This document shows, piece by piece, positions 6,061 through 7,278 of a stretch of 7,278 bases of DNA. Position 1 is the stretch's first letter, and every line of letters begins with the position of its first letter. The stretch lies in contig CAMEHJ010000054.1 of assembly GCA_945917385.1 (NCBI GenBank), forward strand, positions 1 to 7,278. Direction: 5' to 3'. The notes below the pieces were generated by a model. The model was not told where the DNA came from and did no database searches. It saw nothing but the letters and a program-made list of their open reading frames with translations. The translations under genes and the position numbers were made by a program. The DNA comes from an uncultured bacterium (GTDB taxonomy: Bacteria; Bacillota_A; Clostridia; Oscillospirales; Oscillospiraceae).

Positions 6061-7278
6061 ATAAAAAGCAACGAAAAATTCACCCGCCGCGCGGAGGACG
6101 CTATCGACAATGCGCGCAGTGCCGCCGGGGAGATGGGGCACGGCTATGTCGGCACGGAGCATCTTCTGCTCGGCATCCTGCGGGAAAAGGACGGGCTCGG
6201 CGCGCAGGTACTGGAAAGACGCGGCGTGAGCGAGGAGAGCCTGCGCCGTGTTATTATGAGCGCGAACGGCGGCGGCCTGCCCGGCATACCGAATCAGGGG
6301 CTGACGGAGCGCGCAGGCTATGCCATGGAGCGGGCGGCGATGCGCGCGAGAGAGCAGCACCGCGGCTATATCGGCACGGAGCACCTGCTTGCGGGCGTAG
6401 TGTGCCAGCATGACAGCTCAGGCGCGGCGGCGCTTCGCGAGCTGGGCGTCGAGCCGGACGAAGTGTATGCGGACGTACTCGCGCTGTTCGGCGCGCCCTC
6501 GCCCTCACCGGACAGCCGGTACCAGACCGGTACCGTACACACGCAGCGCCGTCCGGAAACGCGCGTGCTCGACCAGTACAGCCGCGACCTGACAGCGCTT
6601 GCCGCCGCGAACCGTATCGAGCCGGTCGTCGGCCGCGGCGACGAGATAAACCGCGCCATCCAGATACTCTCGCGCAAAACGAAGAACAACCCCGTCCTCA
6701 TCGGTGAGCCGGGCGTCGGCAAAACGGCGGTCGCCGAGGGACTTGCCGTGCGCGTGGCGCGCGGTCAGGCGCCGGACGGGCTGAAAAATAAGCGCATTGT
6801 CGCGCTGGACATCCCGGCGCTTCTGGCGGGCACGAAATACCGCGGCGACTTTGAGGAGCGCGTGAAGGCGGTGCTGCGCGACGTGAGACGCGCGGGGGAC
6901 GTTATTTTGTTTGTGGACGAGCTGCACACGATAATCGGCGCGGGCAGCGCCGAGGGCGCTATCGACGCTGCGAATATACTCAAGCCCGCACTCGGCAGGG
7001 GCGAGGTGCAGATGATAGGCGCGACGACGCTTGAGGAGTACCGCCGTCATATCGAGAAGGACGCCGCGCTTGAGCGCCGCTTTCAGCCGGTCAAAGTGGA
7101 GGAGCCGGGGCGCGAGCAGACCATGACGATGCTGCGCGCGCTGCGCCCCGGCCTTGAAAAGCACCACCATGTCGCGCTGAGCGACGAGGCGCTGACTGCT
7201 GCTTACGAGCTGTCCGTCAGGTATATAAACGACCGCTTCCTGCCCGACAAGGCGATAGATCTGCTCGACGAGGCGGCT
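6061..7278 (+). CDS. clpC: ClpC-type AAA+ unfoldase, ATP-binding subunit of Clp protease (3' partial)
   Basis: ClpC unfolds damaged or tagged proteins with ATP and feeds them into the ClpP protease chamber in the cytoplasm. 406 codons are visible before the right edge, about half of the usual 810-850. Numbering from 6061, the N-domain has two Clp repeats ([10 protein letters not shown] at 31-40 and [10 protein letters not shown] at 105-114). A Ser/Pro linker follows (about 145-168), then [12 protein letters not shown] (170-181). The first AAA module has Walker A GEPGVGKT (215-222), pore loop KYRG (259-262), Walker B ILFVDE (282-287), sensor-1 IGATT (319-323) and arginine finger ALERR (336-340). 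AGTKYRG and [19 protein letters not shown] resemble ClpC more than ClpB, but the diagnostic M-domain lies outside the window. The start is unusual: the frame has no ATG, GTG or TTG between 5956 and 6132. ATA 6061 is proposed from the ribosome binding site and from alignment with ClpC N-termini (FTERA five to six residues in). ATG 5953 lacks a ribosome site and adds a 36-residue extension that is not Clp-like; ATG 6133 would cut off the first helix. Confidence 0.9.
   Translation, partial: MKSNEKFTRRAEDAIDNARSAAGEMGHGYVGTEHLLLGILREKDGLGAQVLERRGVSEESLRRVIMSANGGGLPGIPNQGLTERAGYAMERAAMRAREQHRGYIGTEHLLAGVVCQHDSSGAAALRELGVEPDEVYADVLALFGAPSPSPDSRYQTGTVHTQRRPETRVLDQYSRDLTALAAANRIEPVVGRGDEINRAIQILSRKTKNNPVLIGEPGVGKTAVAEGLAVRVARGQAPDGLKNKRIVALDIPALLAGTKYRGDFEERVKAVLRDVRRAGDVILFVDELHTIIGAGSAEGAIDAANILKPALGRGEVQMIGATTLEEYRRHIEKDAALERRFQPVKVEEPGREQTMTMLRALRPGLEKHHHVALSDEALTAAYELSVRYINDRFLPDKAIDLLDEAA

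Noticed and set aside
6018..6413. A 131-codon open frame overlapping the start of clpC.
   Set aside because: It is an out-of-frame shadow of clpC: its Arg/Gly/Ala-rich product has no recognisable motif, and the Clp frame shows clear conserved domains throughout.
1..7278. Mobile element, defence system, CRISPR array or biosynthetic cluster.
   Set aside because: No transposase, integrase, spaced repeats or clustered pathway genes are visible; all six genes are common housekeeping or central-metabolism families.

Overview
The window is a stretch of ordinary bacterial chromosome carrying six protein genes. It most resembles an anaerobic Clostridia genome, probably a gut Oscillospirales/Ruminococcaceae-type organism. 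The reasons are a pyruvate:ferredoxin oxidoreductase with a clostridial-type 2[4Fe-4S] ferredoxin nearby, a ClpC-type Clp ATPase, strong AAGGAGG-like ribosome binding sites, and moderately high GC coding sequence separated by AT-rich gaps. The lineage is inferred from protein character only. I see no phage, IS element, CRISPR array, tRNA or rRNA.

Layout: (1) 1-1832 +, C-terminal half of pyruvate:ferredoxin oxidoreductase (entered from the left edge), ending at a 10-bp-stem intrinsic terminator. (2) 2004-2801 +, a divergent glutamate racemase (murI-like) with its own sigma70-type promoter and a probable TTG start. (3) 2853-3932 -, a galactokinase-family GHMP kinase, converging on murI over a shared 12-bp-stem terminator. 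(4) 4130-5599 +, nicotinate phosphoribosyltransferase (pncB), divergent from galK, with a near-consensus promoter. (5) 5690-5860 -, a 56-residue 2[4Fe-4S] ferredoxin, converging on pncB over a bidirectional terminator. (6) 6061-7278 +, the N-terminal part of a ClpC-type AAA+ unfoldase, running off the right edge.

Nearly every gene appears to be its own transcription unit: I can point to promoters for murI, galK, pncB and the ferredoxin, and terminators after PFOR, murI/galK and pncB/fdx. The clearest functional link is PFOR and ferredoxin: PFOR oxidises pyruvate to acetyl-CoA and passes electrons to a ferredoxin of exactly this type. The other genes are housekeeping: cell-wall D-glutamate, sugar phosphorylation, NAD salvage and protein quality control.

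Nothing here is a convincing new system. The points most worth checking are the clpC start, where an excellent Shine-Dalgarno sequence points at an AUA codon and no AUG/GUG/UUG is available nearby; a 25-bp exact repeat that makes the two halves of the ferredoxin nearly identical; an inverted repeat in the ferredoxin leader; and altered sugar-site and active-site neighbourhood residues in the galactokinase and the racemase.
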